A program made the position numbers and the translations under genes. Below, piece after piece: positions 36,983-46,087 of a DNA stretch of 64,000 bases (position 1 is its first letter; the number at the start of each line of letters is the position of its first letter). The stretch lies in assembly GCF_007833635.1 (NCBI RefSeq), contig NZ_CP031125.1, positions 558,001 through 622,000 of the forward strand, written 5' to 3'. The notes under the pieces are model-generated. The model ran no database searches and was not told where the DNA came from. It saw only the letters and a program-made list of their open reading frames with translations. The stretch is from Candidatus Pelagibacter sp. FZCC0015 (GTDB lineage: Bacteria; Pseudomonadota; Alphaproteobacteria; Pelagibacterales; Pelagibacteraceae).

Positions 36983-38071
36983 CTACTGTAAGTGTTTATA
37001 AATTGTTGTTCTTGAAACGCCCAATTTTCTTGATGCAGCAGAAATATTATTTGTTTCGTTAAATGTTGATCTAATCAAAACACATTTTTCTCTTTTAATT
37101 TTAGTATCTTCACAATTTTTACATGCAGATGTTTTCTTTTCTGTTTTTGCTTCAATAAATTTGTTTTCTTTAAAAATTTGACTTTTAACCACAAACACTG
37201 ATGAACCCAAATGATCAGTAATTTTTAATGTCTTATTATTTAATAAATCTGATGCAATAGATGAAAATGAATTCGTAAAAATTTTATTAAAATTTTCATT
37301 TTTTAGGTCAACCAATCCATTAAGCATTATTTTTGCATTGCTATTCGCACCCACAATTAAGCCATCTCCATTTACAGCTAATAATCCAACACTTGTTGTT
37401 GATAAATACTCTTGTCTAGGATGAAAAGATAAAATCAATTCATGTTCAAATTTTTTTAAAAATAACTTTGTTTCGATACTTCTAGTTGCAAGTTTCACTA
37501 AAGCTAGAGTATGTTGTTCTCTTGACATATAGTCAGTTGAAGCATCTATAATTCCAATAGTTTTACCATCATAATTTATTATTGGACTTGCGAAACAAGA
37601 TATATTTTCATGTGCTATAAAAAAATGTTCTTTACCAGAAACAATTGTTGGTTTTTTTAATTCAACAGATAACCCTAAACCATTTGTACCACAAACTTTC
37701 TCAGCCCAAATAGATCCTGGTATAACAGTTTTACCTACATCTGTTTGAAGACAAGTTTTATCATAAATTGTATCAAGCACCAAACCATTCTCGTCTGAAT
37801 ACGCGACCATAAAATTAGTACCTGCAATTTGAGAGTATAAAAGTTCTAATTCAGGAATAACTATTTTTCTAAGAGCATCATTTTTTTCTTTAATCTCTTT
37901 TAATTCAATTGAAGATACGACGCTTTGTTTTGGATCTTGAAACGGATTAAGCCCCTCAGCAATACACCTCGACCAGCTATCAGAAATTTCTTTGCCCATC
38001 TCATAGGACATCATTCCTCTTTTTTTTAGAATATTTTTAAATTCTTTACTTGTTGAAGATAAATTTCCCAT
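36983..38071 (-). CDS. AcoR-like GAF regulator with Fis-type HTH but no AAA+ domain
   Basis: A 362-aa transcription factor. A GAF-like sensor occupies about residues 60-200 (GSIWAEKVCGTNGLGLSVE, FASPIINYDGKTIGIID), a PAS-like part follows (TTSVGLLAVNGDGLIVGAN), and the C-terminus is a Fis-type helix-turn-helix (NNISAASRKLGVSRTTIYKHL). The sigma-54-interacting AAA+ domain of AcoR-type activators is absent. A Cys cluster CKNC-x9-C precedes the HTH. An ATG at 38236 overlaps the divergent gene, so the ATG at 38071 is chosen. It likely controls the divergent adh-ABC genes. Confidence 0.82.
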   Translation of the reverse strand: MGNLSSTSKEFKNILKKRGMMSYEMGKEISDSWSRCIAEGLNPFQDPKQSVVSSIELKEIKEKNDALRKIVIPELELLYSQIAGTNFMVAYSDENGLVLDTIYDKTCLQTDVGKTVIPGSIWAEKVCGTNGLGLSVELKKPTIVSGKEHFFIAHENISCFASPIINYDGKTIGIIDASTDYMSREQHTLALVKLATRSIETKLFLKKFEHELILSFHPRQEYLSTTSVGLLAVNGDGLIVGANSNAKIMLNGLVDLKNENFNKIFTNSFSSIASDLLNNKTLKITDHLGSSVFVVKSQIFKENKFIEAKTEKKTSACKNCEDTKIKREKCVLIRSTFNETNNISAASRKLGVSRTTIYKHLQ

Positions 38072-38093
38072 TTTTGAAAGATAAATAAAATTA

Positions 38094-38144
38094 AAGTGTT
38101 CAACAACTAACCACAGGTTGTATTTGTAAACTATTTGGACACTT
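38094..38144. promoter_or_regulatory. Nested inverted repeats in the regulator/adh divergent region
   Basis: AAGTGTTC (38094-38101) and GGACACTT (38137-38144) form an imperfect inverted repeat (7 of 8). Between them ACAAC (38103-38107) and GTTGT (38117-38121) form a second, with AACC-ACA-GGTT inside. The region separates the GAF/Fis regulator from adh and is a likely operator. Confidence 0.45.
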
Positions 38145-38215
38145 AAAAGCGGCATTGACTCCATCGGACTTCGATTTTTTAATAAGGTTTTGAAAATTAA
38201 AAGGGAGAGAAAACG

Positions 38216-39277
38216 ATGAAAGCACAGGTTTTGCACAAGTATGACCCAGAAATGAAAGAAAAAGTTTGGGTTACAGGCGAAGAAATGCCAGATCCAAAAA
38301 TTGAGAAGGCATCAGATGTAATTGTTAAAATTGGTGCTGCAGGAGTTTGCAGAACAGATTTACATATTATTGAAGGAGTATGGAAACATATTCAAGATCC
38401 AGATGGAACTTTATTACCGTGTGTAATGGGGCATGAAAATGCTGGATGGGTAGAGGACGTTGGTAAAGACGTAACTGATTTTAAAAAAGGTGATCCAGTT
38501 ATTTTACATCCATTAATTTCAGGAACAGGTGGTACATGTTTGGACTGCAGGAGAGGTAATGATATGCATGCTGCTGCTGGAGCATTTCCTGGATTAAGTA
38601 TTAAAGAAGGTGGATACTCAGAGTTATTAAAAACAAGTGTTAGAAATTTAATTAAACTTCCAAAAGTTTTAGCACCTAAAGATGTTGCACCTTTTTCAGA
38701 TGCAGGTCTTACAGCTTATAGAGTTGTTAAAAAGGCAACTAGACATTTATTGCCAGGTCAAAGCTGTACGATAATTGGTGCTGGAGGTTTAGGACATATT
38801 GCTATTCAATGTTTGAAAGCGATGTGTGCAGCTGACATTATTATTGTTGAGAAATCTGAAACAGCCTTAAAACATGCAATGGAACTCGGTGGTGATCACG
38901 GAGTTTTAATTGATGGAAACGAAATTGAAAAAGTTCAAGAACTAACTAAAGGAAAAGGTTCAGAAGCTGTTATCGATTTCGTAGGTGAAAAAGGATCTAC
39001 TGCCATGGGAATTCAAATGACTTCTAATGGTGGTTTTTACTACATTGTTGGTTACGGAGAAGAAATTAAATCATTAGCAGTTGATTTAATTATTTCTGAA
39101 AAAACAATCGTAGGTAATTTAGTGGGAACGTGGTCTGAGTTATATGAATTGATGGAGTTAGCTGATCGAGGAAAAGTGAAGCTATCCATGCAAGAATATA
39201 AATTAGACGATGCTAATAAAGCGCTCCATGATCTTAACGACGGTAAGGTTAAGGGAAGAGCTGTTTTAGTTCCGTAA
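38216..39277 (+). CDS. Zinc-containing NAD(P)-dependent alcohol dehydrogenase
   Basis: MDR-family enzyme of 353 aa. Catalytic zinc ligands: Cys in GVCRTDLHII and His-Glu in MGHENAGWV. The cofactor loop is IIGAGGLGHIAIQ. The structural zinc lobe, normally four Cys, keeps only two here (GGTCLDCRRGNDMHA). GGGAGAG precedes the ATG. It heads a unit with the ABC importer, so it probably oxidises the imported alcohol or polyol. Confidence 0.93.
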   Translation: MKAQVLHKYDPEMKEKVWVTGEEMPDPKIEKASDVIVKIGAAGVCRTDLHIIEGVWKHIQDPDGTLLPCVMGHENAGWVEDVGKDVTDFKKGDPVILHPLISGTGGTCLDCRRGNDMHAAAGAFPGLSIKEGGYSELLKTSVRNLIKLPKVLAPKDVAPFSDAGLTAYRVVKKATRHLLPGQSCTIIGAGGLGHIAIQCLKAMCAADIIIVEKSETALKHAMELGGDHGVLIDGNEIEKVQELTKGKGSEAVIDFVGEKGSTAMGIQMTSNGGFYYIVGYGEEIKSLAVDLIISEKTIVGNLVGTWSELYELMELADRGKVKLSMQEYKLDDANKALHDLNDGKVKGRAVLVP

Positions 39278-39303
39278 ATAAGTAAAGGAAGAGAGAGGTA
39301 ATA

Positions 39304-40842
39304 ATGAAAATAATGAAAACTTGCTTGACGGCTTTAATATCAAGTTTGATGATATTTAGTCCTATGGCATATGCTGATAAGTGGAGCGATCAGTTTCCAC
39401 ATATCAAAGCTACAGGAGATATTCCTGGTGACTGTTCTTATGAGAAGATGTCTAAGAAAAATTACAAAGGAAAAACTCTTAAAATAAATACTCACGCAAT
39501 ACCGGTAATGGGTGAGCCAACAGCTTTACACGCTGAACAGTTTGAGAAATTAACTGGTGCAAAAGTTGAAGTTACACATACACCAGCAGGTGATTTGTAC
39601 TCAAAAGCAATGGTTCCTTTCCAAGCTGGACAAGCTCCTTACGATGTTGTGTTTGGATTTTCTAACTTCATTAATGACTGGAAAAGATATTTAGCACCAG
39701 TTCCTAAGAAGTATATGAACTCACCTGAGATGAAAGACGTAACAAAATCTCACATGGGTGTATCATCTTGGGATGGAACTATGTACCAATACCCAGTTGA
39801 TGGTGACAGACATTATCTAAAATACAGAAAAGATGTCATTGATAATCCAGAAATGCAGAAGAAATATAAAGCTGACACAGGTAATGAGTTAAGAGTTCCA
39901 AGAACTTGGAAAGAATACGCTCAAATGGCGAAATATTTCAATGATTGGGATTGGGATGGAGATGGTGAAAAAGAATATGGTTCAGCTGAAGTTATGAAAA
40001 AAGATGACTTAATGTTTGCAGCTTTTTTCAGCAGATCAGTTGCTTATGCTAAAAACCCTAGAACTCCAGGTGGTTTCTTTTTTGATTTAGAAACTATGAA
40101 ACCAAACATCAATAACCCAGGTTTTGTTGAAGCATTAACTGATTGGGTTGAAGCTACTAAATATGTTCCTCCAGGAGGAACTAACTTTGGTCTAGGTGAT
40201 GAAATCGGATCATTTGGTGGTGGACAAACTTTATTTAGTTTCTCTTGGGACGATGCATTTATTGCAGCAATGCAAGATGATAGCCCAATTAAAAATAAAG
40301 TTGGCGCAGCTCCACTTCCAGGCGCTGATAGAGTTTGGAACAGAGTTACTAATAGCTGGGAAAACCAATACAACCAAGCTCCTTACATTGTTTGGGGTTG
40401 GGCTGTAGGTGTTGCTAAGAAAAGTAAAGTAAAAGATATGGCATTTGATTATCTTTGCTTCTTTTCTAATGGTGCAAACCACCAAGCTGATTTAGCTATT
40501 GGTAGATTTGGTGTTAACCCATTTAAAAACTCAGACTTTGACCCTAACATTTATATTAATAGTATGGGTTGGGATCCAGAGATCGCTAACAGTTACACTC
40601 AAACACTTTTAGATATGGAAAAAAGTAATAACAGAGTTTTCCCTCTAAGAGTTCCAGGTGTATTTGAATTTACAAGTGCTGTTGCTACAGGAACTTCAAA
40701 AGCTTTAGCAGGACAATTATCTCCTCAAGAAGCTTTAGACGAAGTTGCTAAAGAGTGGGAAGCAATTGTAAGCAGAGTAGGTAAAAAAGCAGTTCAAGAT
40801 GCCTATGCTGTTGGTGTTAAAATGGAAGACAACAAGCTATAA
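39304..40842 (+). CDS. ABC transporter carbohydrate-binding protein (family 1)
   Basis: Periplasmic binding protein of 512 aa with Sec signal peptide (cleavage near AYA-DK). KINTHAIPVMGEPTALHAEQFEKLTGAK-type text (only part quoted: GEPTALHAEQFEKLTGA) and PYDVVFGFSNFI are family 1 features. Residues about 214-226 (DWDWDGDGEKEYG) look like a calcium loop. It opens the SBP-permease-permease-ATPase-ATPase set, whose two unlike ATPases resemble GlpS/GlpT of the rhizobial glycerol importer GlpSTPQV. The substrate is unproven. Confidence 0.9.
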   Translation: MKIMKTCLTALISSLMIFSPMAYADKWSDQFPHIKATGDIPGDCSYEKMSKKNYKGKTLKINTHAIPVMGEPTALHAEQFEKLTGAKVEVTHTPAGDLYSKAMVPFQAGQAPYDVVFGFSNFINDWKRYLAPVPKKYMNSPEMKDVTKSHMGVSSWDGTMYQYPVDGDRHYLKYRKDVIDNPEMQKKYKADTGNELRVPRTWKEYAQMAKYFNDWDWDGDGEKEYGSAEVMKKDDLMFAAFFSRSVAYAKNPRTPGGFFFDLETMKPNINNPGFVEALTDWVEATKYVPPGGTNFGLGDEIGSFGGGQTLFSFSWDDAFIAAMQDDSPIKNKVGAAPLPGADRVWNRVTNSWENQYNQAPYIVWGWAVGVAKKSKVKDMAFDYLCFFSNGANHQADLAIGRFGVNPFKNSDFDPNIYINSMGWDPEIANSYTQTLLDMEKSNNRVFPLRVPGVFEFTSAVATGTSKALAGQLSPQEALDEVAKEWEAIVSRVGKKAVQDAYAVGVKMEDNKL

Positions 40843-40854
40843 TTATAAAATACT

Positions 40855-40886
40855 TTACGTGGCCATTAATTAAAATGGCCACGTAA
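40855..40886 (+). other. Strong 13-bp hairpin between binding-protein and permease genes
   Basis: TTACGTGGCCATT (40855-40867) and AATGGCCACGTAA (40874-40886) pair perfectly around a 6-base loop. No T-run follows, so it is more likely an RNA-stabilising or processing element than a terminator. It would favour higher levels of the binding protein than of the permeases. Confidence 0.7.
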
Positions 40887-40916
40887 TATAAAAGTAATAT
40901 AATCCTTTTTATATAA

Positions 40917-41780
40917 ATGAATTTTAAGCATAAATATTTCTTTCTGTTTCCAGGTTTATTTGTATTGATAGGAATATTAATTTTTCCAATTATTTTCGTA
41001 GTTAGATTAAGTTTATCAGGATGGAATAGTTATAATCCTGGTTTAGATTACATAGGATTAGAAAATTACATAAGATTATTCACTGATGACCCAAGATTTT
41101 GGGAATCATTTTTTAGATTAAGTTTTTTATCAGTTACAACAGTTATCTTACAATATGTGATTGGTTTTGCATTGGCACATATGGTTTGGAAAGATATTAA
41201 ATTTAAAAGATTTTTTAGAGTTCTTTTTTTAGTTCCAATGATGACAACTCCAGTGATCATGACAGTTATTTGGAGAACTTTTTTTCATGAATCTTTAGGA
41301 CCGGTAAATGATTTGTTATCAGTTTTTGGTGTAGCTCCCAAGTGGTTGACAGATCCAGTTATTGCAAAATTTACAGTGATAATAGTTGAGGTATGGCAAT
41401 GGACACCATTTATGTTTTTACTTTTATTGGCAGGGTTGTTGTCATTACCTAAAGAACCGTTTTTGGCTGCTGCAATTGATGGTGCTAGTCCCGTTAGAAA
41501 ATTCATTTATGTAACATTTCCATTGATGGCGCCCATCTCAATTGGAGCAATAATTATAAGGTTAATTGAGGCATCAAAGATTATGGATACAGTTTACGTA
41601 TTGACCTCAGGTGGACCAGGTACTTCTACGGAAACTTCAAGTTTTTATATCTTTATTAAAGGATTGAGAGAATTTCAGATGGGTTATGCAGCGTCGATGT
41701 CATTTACTTACTTAATAATCATGATCATAAGTCTAACTATTATAGCAAAAGTATTAACTAAAGTTTTATTAAAAGAATAG
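40917..41780 (+). CDS. ABC sugar transporter permease, MalF/UgpA-like
   Basis: A 287-aa inner-membrane protein with six helices. The coupling-loop motif EPFLAAAIDGASPVRKFIYVTFPL (residues about 182-205; EAA motif) contacts the ATPase. YVLTSGGPGTSTET is typical of this permease type. It is followed after 3 bases by the second permease. Confidence 0.94.
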   Translation: MNFKHKYFFLFPGLFVLIGILIFPIIFVVRLSLSGWNSYNPGLDYIGLENYIRLFTDDPRFWESFFRLSFLSVTTVILQYVIGFALAHMVWKDIKFKRFFRVLFLVPMMTTPVIMTVIWRTFFHESLGPVNDLLSVFGVAPKWLTDPVIAKFTVIIVEVWQWTPFMFLLLLAGLLSLPKEPFLAAAIDGASPVRKFIYVTFPLMAPISIGAIIIRLIEASKIMDTVYVLTSGGPGTSTETSSFYIFIKGLREFQMGYAASMSFTYLIIMIISLTIIAKVLTKVLLKE

Positions 41781-41783
41781 ATA

Positions 41784-42632
41784 ATGAATAAACTATATAT
41801 TTTTTTGAAATATTTTTTTATTGTCGTTTGGACAGTATTTGTAATTGCTCCTTTTCTTTGGGCTTTAACAACATCTTTTAAAGATTTCCAGTCTGTTAAT
41901 GGGGGAGTAACATATATTCCATGGGTTGATTTTGAGCCGAACTTAGAAGGTTGGAAGGTTTTAATTAAATCTCCAGCTAAAGGTGGAGTAGATATAATTG
42001 AACCATATTTTAATAGTTTGTTTGTAACTTGTACTGCAAGTTTAATTAGTATTATTCTTGGAACATTGTCTGCTTACGCATTATCAAGATACACATTTAA
42101 GGCAGGGTTTGTTAAAAATAATGACATTACTTTTTTCTTTATCTCACAAAGAATTATGCCACCGATTGTTTTGTCAATTCCATTTTTTTTATTTTTAAGT
42201 TCAATAAATTTATTAGATAGTCTAACGGGGCTAATTGTTGTTTATATTGTTTTATTAATGCCAATAGCTGTTTGGATTATGGTCGACTTTTTTAATAAAG
42301 TTCCAAGAGAAATTGACGAGACAGCTCTAATTGATGGTTGTAATCCTTATCAAGCATTTTTAAAAGTGGTCTTACCGAATTCAATACCTGGTTTAATTGT
42401 AGCAGGGATGTTTTGCATAATTTTTGGATGGATTGATTTTTTCTTTGCTTTTATTTTAACATTTACAGAGGTGCAGTTATTACCTGTTAAAATTGTTGCA
42501 TTAAATTCATCAGTAACTCCTTGGTGGAGCTTATCTGCATCAGCTTTAGTTTCAGTAGCACCGTTAATTATTGTTGCATTTATAGTTGAACGATATTTAT
42601 CAAAAGGAAATTTGTCAGGAGCTATTAAGTAA
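41784..42632 (+). CDS. ABC sugar transporter permease, MalG/UgpE-like
   Basis: The 282-aa partner permease with six helices, starting with FVIAPFLWALTTSFK. Its EAA loop reads VPREIDETALIDGCNPYQAF followed by LPNSIPGL. FFISQRIMPPI is typical of MalG-type subunits. The stop overlaps the first ATPase start by one base. Confidence 0.94.
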   Translation: MNKLYIFLKYFFIVVWTVFVIAPFLWALTTSFKDFQSVNGGVTYIPWVDFEPNLEGWKVLIKSPAKGGVDIIEPYFNSLFVTCTASLISIILGTLSAYALSRYTFKAGFVKNNDITFFFISQRIMPPIVLSIPFFLFLSSINLLDSLTGLIVVYIVLLMPIAVWIMVDFFNKVPREIDETALIDGCNPYQAFLKVVLPNSIPGLIVAGMFCIIFGWIDFFFAFILTFTEVQLLPVKIVALNSSVTPWWSLSASALVSVAPLIIVAFIVERYLSKGNLSGAIK

Positions 42633-43711
42633 TGGATTTAGTTGCTAATAATTTATCATACAAACCAGATGATCAATATCATTTAAACGAAGTATCGTTT
42701 AATTTTAAAGAAGGGAATCTATATACAATTCTAGGAAGAACGTTATCTGGAAAGACAACTCTATTAAAGACAATAGCTGGTCTTTTAACGCCAGATACTG
42801 GTGAAATTGAATTTGATGGTAAAAACTTTTTAAAAATTCCTGTCTGGGAAAGAAATGTTGCAATGGTTTATCAGCAATTCATAAACTATCCTCATTTAAA
42901 TGTTTTTGAAAACATAGCCTTTCCTTTGAAACAAAGAAAAATAGATCAAAGTATTATTAAAGAAAAAGTAATGGACGCTTTAAAATCTGTAGGCTTGTTA
43001 GGTTATGAAAATAGAAAGATCCAAGAACTTTCAGGAGGGCAGCAACAAAGAGTTTCGCTTGCAAGATCTTTAGTCAAAAACGCTAAAATACTGTTGCTAG
43101 ATGAGCCATTAGTAAATTTAGACTATAAATTGAGAGAGCAACTTAGAGAAGAGTTTAAGAACCTATTTTCTAAAGGGTTAGCAGATGAAACAATACTAAT
43201 TTATTCGACTACTGATCCAAGGGAAACTATGGAATTAAATGGTGAAGTTATTGTTTTAGATGAAGGCAAGGTCTTACAAGTTGGTCCAGCAAAGGAAATA
43301 TTTGAAAATCCAAACTCATTAAAAGTTGCTGAAATTTCTAATGATCCGCCAATGAATATAATAGAAGCTAAAATTTTAGATAATCATATTAGATTTGAAG
43401 GCATTGATGTAGAGGCCCCACAACACTTATCTAAATTAACAGAAGATGGTTTAAAAATCGGATTAAGATCTTCTGATATTGAACTTGGTGAAAACGGACA
43501 TGAATTTGAAGTTGAGCTTGCAGAAATTAGTGGTTCAGAAACATTGCTACATTTAAAAAGAGGAGACACAAAAATTATAGTTTCAATAGAAGAGGTTCTA
43601 AATTTTAAGATACACGATAAAGTAAAAATTAATTTTAAAATTGATAGAGCTTATGCGTTTCATGCTGATGGAAAATTAGCATCTTCACCTTTTGGAGGTT
43701 TGAATGGCTAA
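42632..43711 (+). CDS. ABC importer ATPase 1 (GlpS-like), H-loop His missing
   Basis: A 359-aa ATPase with C-terminal OB-like regulatory domain. Walker A is GRTLSGKTT, Q-loop AMVYQQFINYP, signature LSGGQQQRVSLARSL, Walker B LLLDEPLVNLD. The switch His is replaced: STTDPRETM where a normal ATPase has a THDQ-type motif. The intact signature with missing switch His matches the GlpS type and complements the partner. It overlaps ATPase 2 by 8 bases. Confidence 0.93.
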   Translation: MDLVANNLSYKPDDQYHLNEVSFNFKEGNLYTILGRTLSGKTTLLKTIAGLLTPDTGEIEFDGKNFLKIPVWERNVAMVYQQFINYPHLNVFENIAFPLKQRKIDQSIIKEKVMDALKSVGLLGYENRKIQELSGGQQQRVSLARSLVKNAKILLLDEPLVNLDYKLREQLREEFKNLFSKGLADETILIYSTTDPRETMELNGEVIVLDEGKVLQVGPAKEIFENPNSLKVAEISNDPPMNIIEAKILDNHIRFEGIDVEAPQHLSKLTEDGLKIGLRSSDIELGENGHEFEVELAEISGSETLLHLKRGDTKIIVSIEEVLNFKIHDKVKINFKIDRAYAFHADGKLASSPFGGLNG

Positions 43712-44777
43712 AATTGATTTAAGTAAGATATCTCACTCATACAATCCAAATGATCCAAATCCAGTTTATGCTTTGAATCCTTTCTCAATGACATGGGAAA
43801 ATGGAAATCGATATGCAATCTTAGGTCCTTCTGGATGTGGAAAAACTACAATGCTAAACATTGTATCTGGTTTAGTTAGACCTTCTGCTGGAAGAATACT
43901 ATTTGATGACAAAGATGTTACAGATTTAAAAACAGAAGATAGAAATATTGCTCAAGTTTTTCAATTTCCAGTTATTTATAATACTATGACTGTTTATGAA
44001 AATTTGGCATTCCCACTTAAATGTAGAGATTTTTCTAAAAGTAAAACAGATGAAAGAGTTAATTCAGTTGCCGAAACTTTAAATTTAAAATCTTTTTTAA
44101 ATTCTCCTGCAAGAAAATTAACAGCTGATCAAAAACAATTAATATCTTTAGGAAGAGGTCTTGTAAGAGAGGACGTAGCTGCTGTTTTAATGGATGAACC
44201 TTTAACTGTTATTGATCCAGATTTAAAATTTAGATTAAGAAGAAATCTTAAAGAAATTAATGAGCAATACAAAACAACATTAGTTTATGTAACGCACGAT
44301 CAAAACGAAGCGATGACTTTTGCAGATAACATAATAGTCATGAGCGAAGGAGAGGTAGTTCAAACCGGTTCTCCGAAAGAACTTTTTGAAAGACCTAATA
44401 CAACATTTGTTGGATACTTTATTGGATCTCCAGCTATGAACTTATTTGAAAGTGAAGCTTCCTCAAACAATAGTGTAAAGATTAATAATACCTTAATTAA
44501 AACTCATACAAATTTATCTAATTTAAAAACAAAAAATATTAAATTAGGAATTAGATCGGAATTCATTAAAATTGCACAAAATCAAAATGAAAACTTAGTT
44601 GAAGTTAATGTTGAAAAGGTTGAGGATCTTGGAAACTATAAATTAATCACTGCCAAAATGGGAGATCTTATAATTAAATCAAAAGTCAACCGAGAGACTG
44701 AAATACCAAGTCAGAATGTAAAGCTCCATATACCAGCAGAGAAATGCTGCGTTTATGAAGATAACAAATTAATTTAA
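43704..44777 (+). CDS. ABC importer ATPase 2 (GlpT-like), degenerate signature
   Basis: A 357-aa ATPase. Walker A GPSGCGKTT, Q-loop AQVFQFPVIYNTMTV, Walker B VLMDEPLTVIDP and switch VYVTHDQNEAM are intact, but the signature is LTADQKQLISLGRGL instead of LSGGQ. With ATPase 1 it would form one consensus site (its own Walker motifs plus LSGGQ of the partner) and one degenerate site. It ends the importer unit. Confidence 0.93.
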   Translation: MAKIDLSKISHSYNPNDPNPVYALNPFSMTWENGNRYAILGPSGCGKTTMLNIVSGLVRPSAGRILFDDKDVTDLKTEDRNIAQVFQFPVIYNTMTVYENLAFPLKCRDFSKSKTDERVNSVAETLNLKSFLNSPARKLTADQKQLISLGRGLVREDVAAVLMDEPLTVIDPDLKFRLRRNLKEINEQYKTTLVYVTHDQNEAMTFADNIIVMSEGEVVQTGSPKELFERPNTTFVGYFIGSPAMNLFESEASSNNSVKINNTLIKTHTNLSNLKTKNIKLGIRSEFIKIAQNQNENLVEVNVEKVEDLGNYKLITAKMGDLIIKSKVNRETEIPSQNVKLHIPAEKCCVYEDNKLI

Positions 44778-44812
44778 AAGTAAATTCTATTATTAATTGA
44801 AAATTTTTTTAA

Positions 44813-44864
44813 AAATTGTTCAATGTGGGTCATTTTTGTCAACAATTTAGAAAGACTCTAATCT
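44813..44864 (+). promoter_or_regulatory. Inverted repeat overlapping a candidate promoter of the first TRAP operon
   Basis: AAATTGTT (44813-44820) and AACAATTT (44841-44848) form a perfect inverted repeat. The right arm abuts a possible -35 TTGTCA (44836-44841) with a poor -10 TAATCT (44859-44864) after 17 bases. It may be an operator; the promoter part is weak. Confidence 0.3.
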
Positions 44865-44886
44865 AAATCTATGCTTAAATTATTAA

Positions 44887-44898
44887 AGTTAATTAACT
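44887..44898. promoter_or_regulatory. Palindrome AGTTAATTAACT ahead of first dctP
   Basis: A perfect 12-base palindrome 12 bases before the dctP ATG, followed by the ribosome site GAGGAG. The same palindrome, extended to 14 bases, lies ahead of the second dctP (49685). A perfect palindrome has no loop, so a DNA-binding site is more likely than an RNA hairpin. Confidence 0.5.
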
Positions 44899-44910
44899 AG
44901 AGGAGAATCT

Positions 44911-46068
44911 ATGATTAAAAATAAAAAGTCATTGAAGAGTTCTAAAACTCCTTCAAGACGGAAGTTCTTCAAAGCAGCAGCAGCAACTGGTGCAGCAGCA
45001 GCAACAGCTGTAGCAATGCCAAACGTTGCTTTTGGTGCTCCATTAACATTAAAGATGCAAGCAGCTTGGCCTTCAGGCGCTAATATCTTTTTTGAAATGG
45101 CAGGAGATTATGCAAAAATGGTTAGCGACATGTCTAATGGAGAATTGAAGATTGATCTTCAACCAGTTGGAGCTGTTGTTAAAACTTCAGAAATTGGTCA
45201 AGCGGTAAGTTCAGGTGTAGTTGATATGGGTCACTGGGTGACTGCATATTGGTACGGAAAAAATCCTGCTGCATCACTTTTTGGAACAGGACCTTCATAC
45301 GGAATGTCATCTCAAGAAGTTATGGGATGGATGGAGTATGGTGGAGGAAGAGCTTTATATGATGAAGCAGTAGCAAGTGTAGGATTCAACTACTACGGTT
45401 TCTTCCATATGCCAATGCCAGCTCAACCATTTGGTTGGTTTAAAAAGAATGTAACTAAAGTATCTGATGTTAAAGGTATGAAGTATAGAACAGTTGGTCT
45501 AGCGACTAACGTTTTAACTGCTATGGGAATGGTTGTAAGACAATTACCAGGTGGTGAAATTCAACCAGCTATGAAAACTGGTTTAATTGATGCTGCAGAG
45601 TTTAACAACCCAACGTCAGACTCACAGTTTGGAATGCAGGATGTCTCTAAACATTACCACTTAGGAAGTTTCCACCAATCACAGGAAATGTTCGAAATAC
45701 CGGTAAACAAAAAGAGATTTGATAGCCTTTCACCTGCTCATCAAGCTATCTTGAGAAACGCTGCTTACGCTGCTAACTCAGATAACTATTTCAAAGCATT
45801 AGTTAGATACTCGCAAGATTTATCTAAATTAATGAATGAGCATAAGGTTAATGTTTACCAAACTTCTGACGCTATCTTAGCTGAACAATTAAAAGGTTGG
45901 GATAAAGTTATTGGTGAGTTTGCTGCAAAAGATGCTTTCTTCAAGAAAGTGGTAGACTCTCAAAAAGCATACGCTAAGAGAACAATGAAGTATCTGTTGA
46001 TGAATCAACCGAACTACAAATTAGCTTATGAAAATGAGTTTGGACCAATTGAGAAAGTTCAAATCTAA
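44911..46068 (+). CDS. dctP: TRAP transporter substrate-binding protein DctP, Tat-exported (system 1)
   Basis: A 385-aa periplasmic receptor. The N-terminus carries a twin-arginine signal SRRKFFKAA (residues about 16-24) then an Ala-rich helix ending VAFGAP. DctP features include LKMQAAWPSG, MKYRTVGLA, PGGEIQPAMKTGLIDAAEF. Related to receptors for 2-oxoacids and other carboxylates; substrate unknown. The leader and upstream palindrome are shared with the second DctP. A strong terminator follows. Confidence 0.94.
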   Translation: MIKNKKSLKSSKTPSRRKFFKAAAATGAAAATAVAMPNVAFGAPLTLKMQAAWPSGANIFFEMAGDYAKMVSDMSNGELKIDLQPVGAVVKTSEIGQAVSSGVVDMGHWVTAYWYGKNPAASLFGTGPSYGMSSQEVMGWMEYGGGRALYDEAVASVGFNYYGFFHMPMPAQPFGWFKKNVTKVSDVKGMKYRTVGLATNVLTAMGMVVRQLPGGEIQPAMKTGLIDAAEFNNPTSDSQFGMQDVSKHYHLGSFHQSQEMFEIPVNKKRFDSLSPAHQAILRNAAYAANSDNYFKALVRYSQDLSKLMNEHKVNVYQTSDAILAEQLKGWDKVIGEFAAKDAFFKKVVDSQKAYAKRTMKYLLMNQPNYKLAYENEFGPIEKVQI

Positions 46069-46087
46069 TTAACTTTTAAATAATTAT

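Noticed and set aside
38072..38236. Longer regulator start at 38236
   Set aside because: It would overlap the divergent adh start and cover the whole control region; the added residues do not resemble the family.
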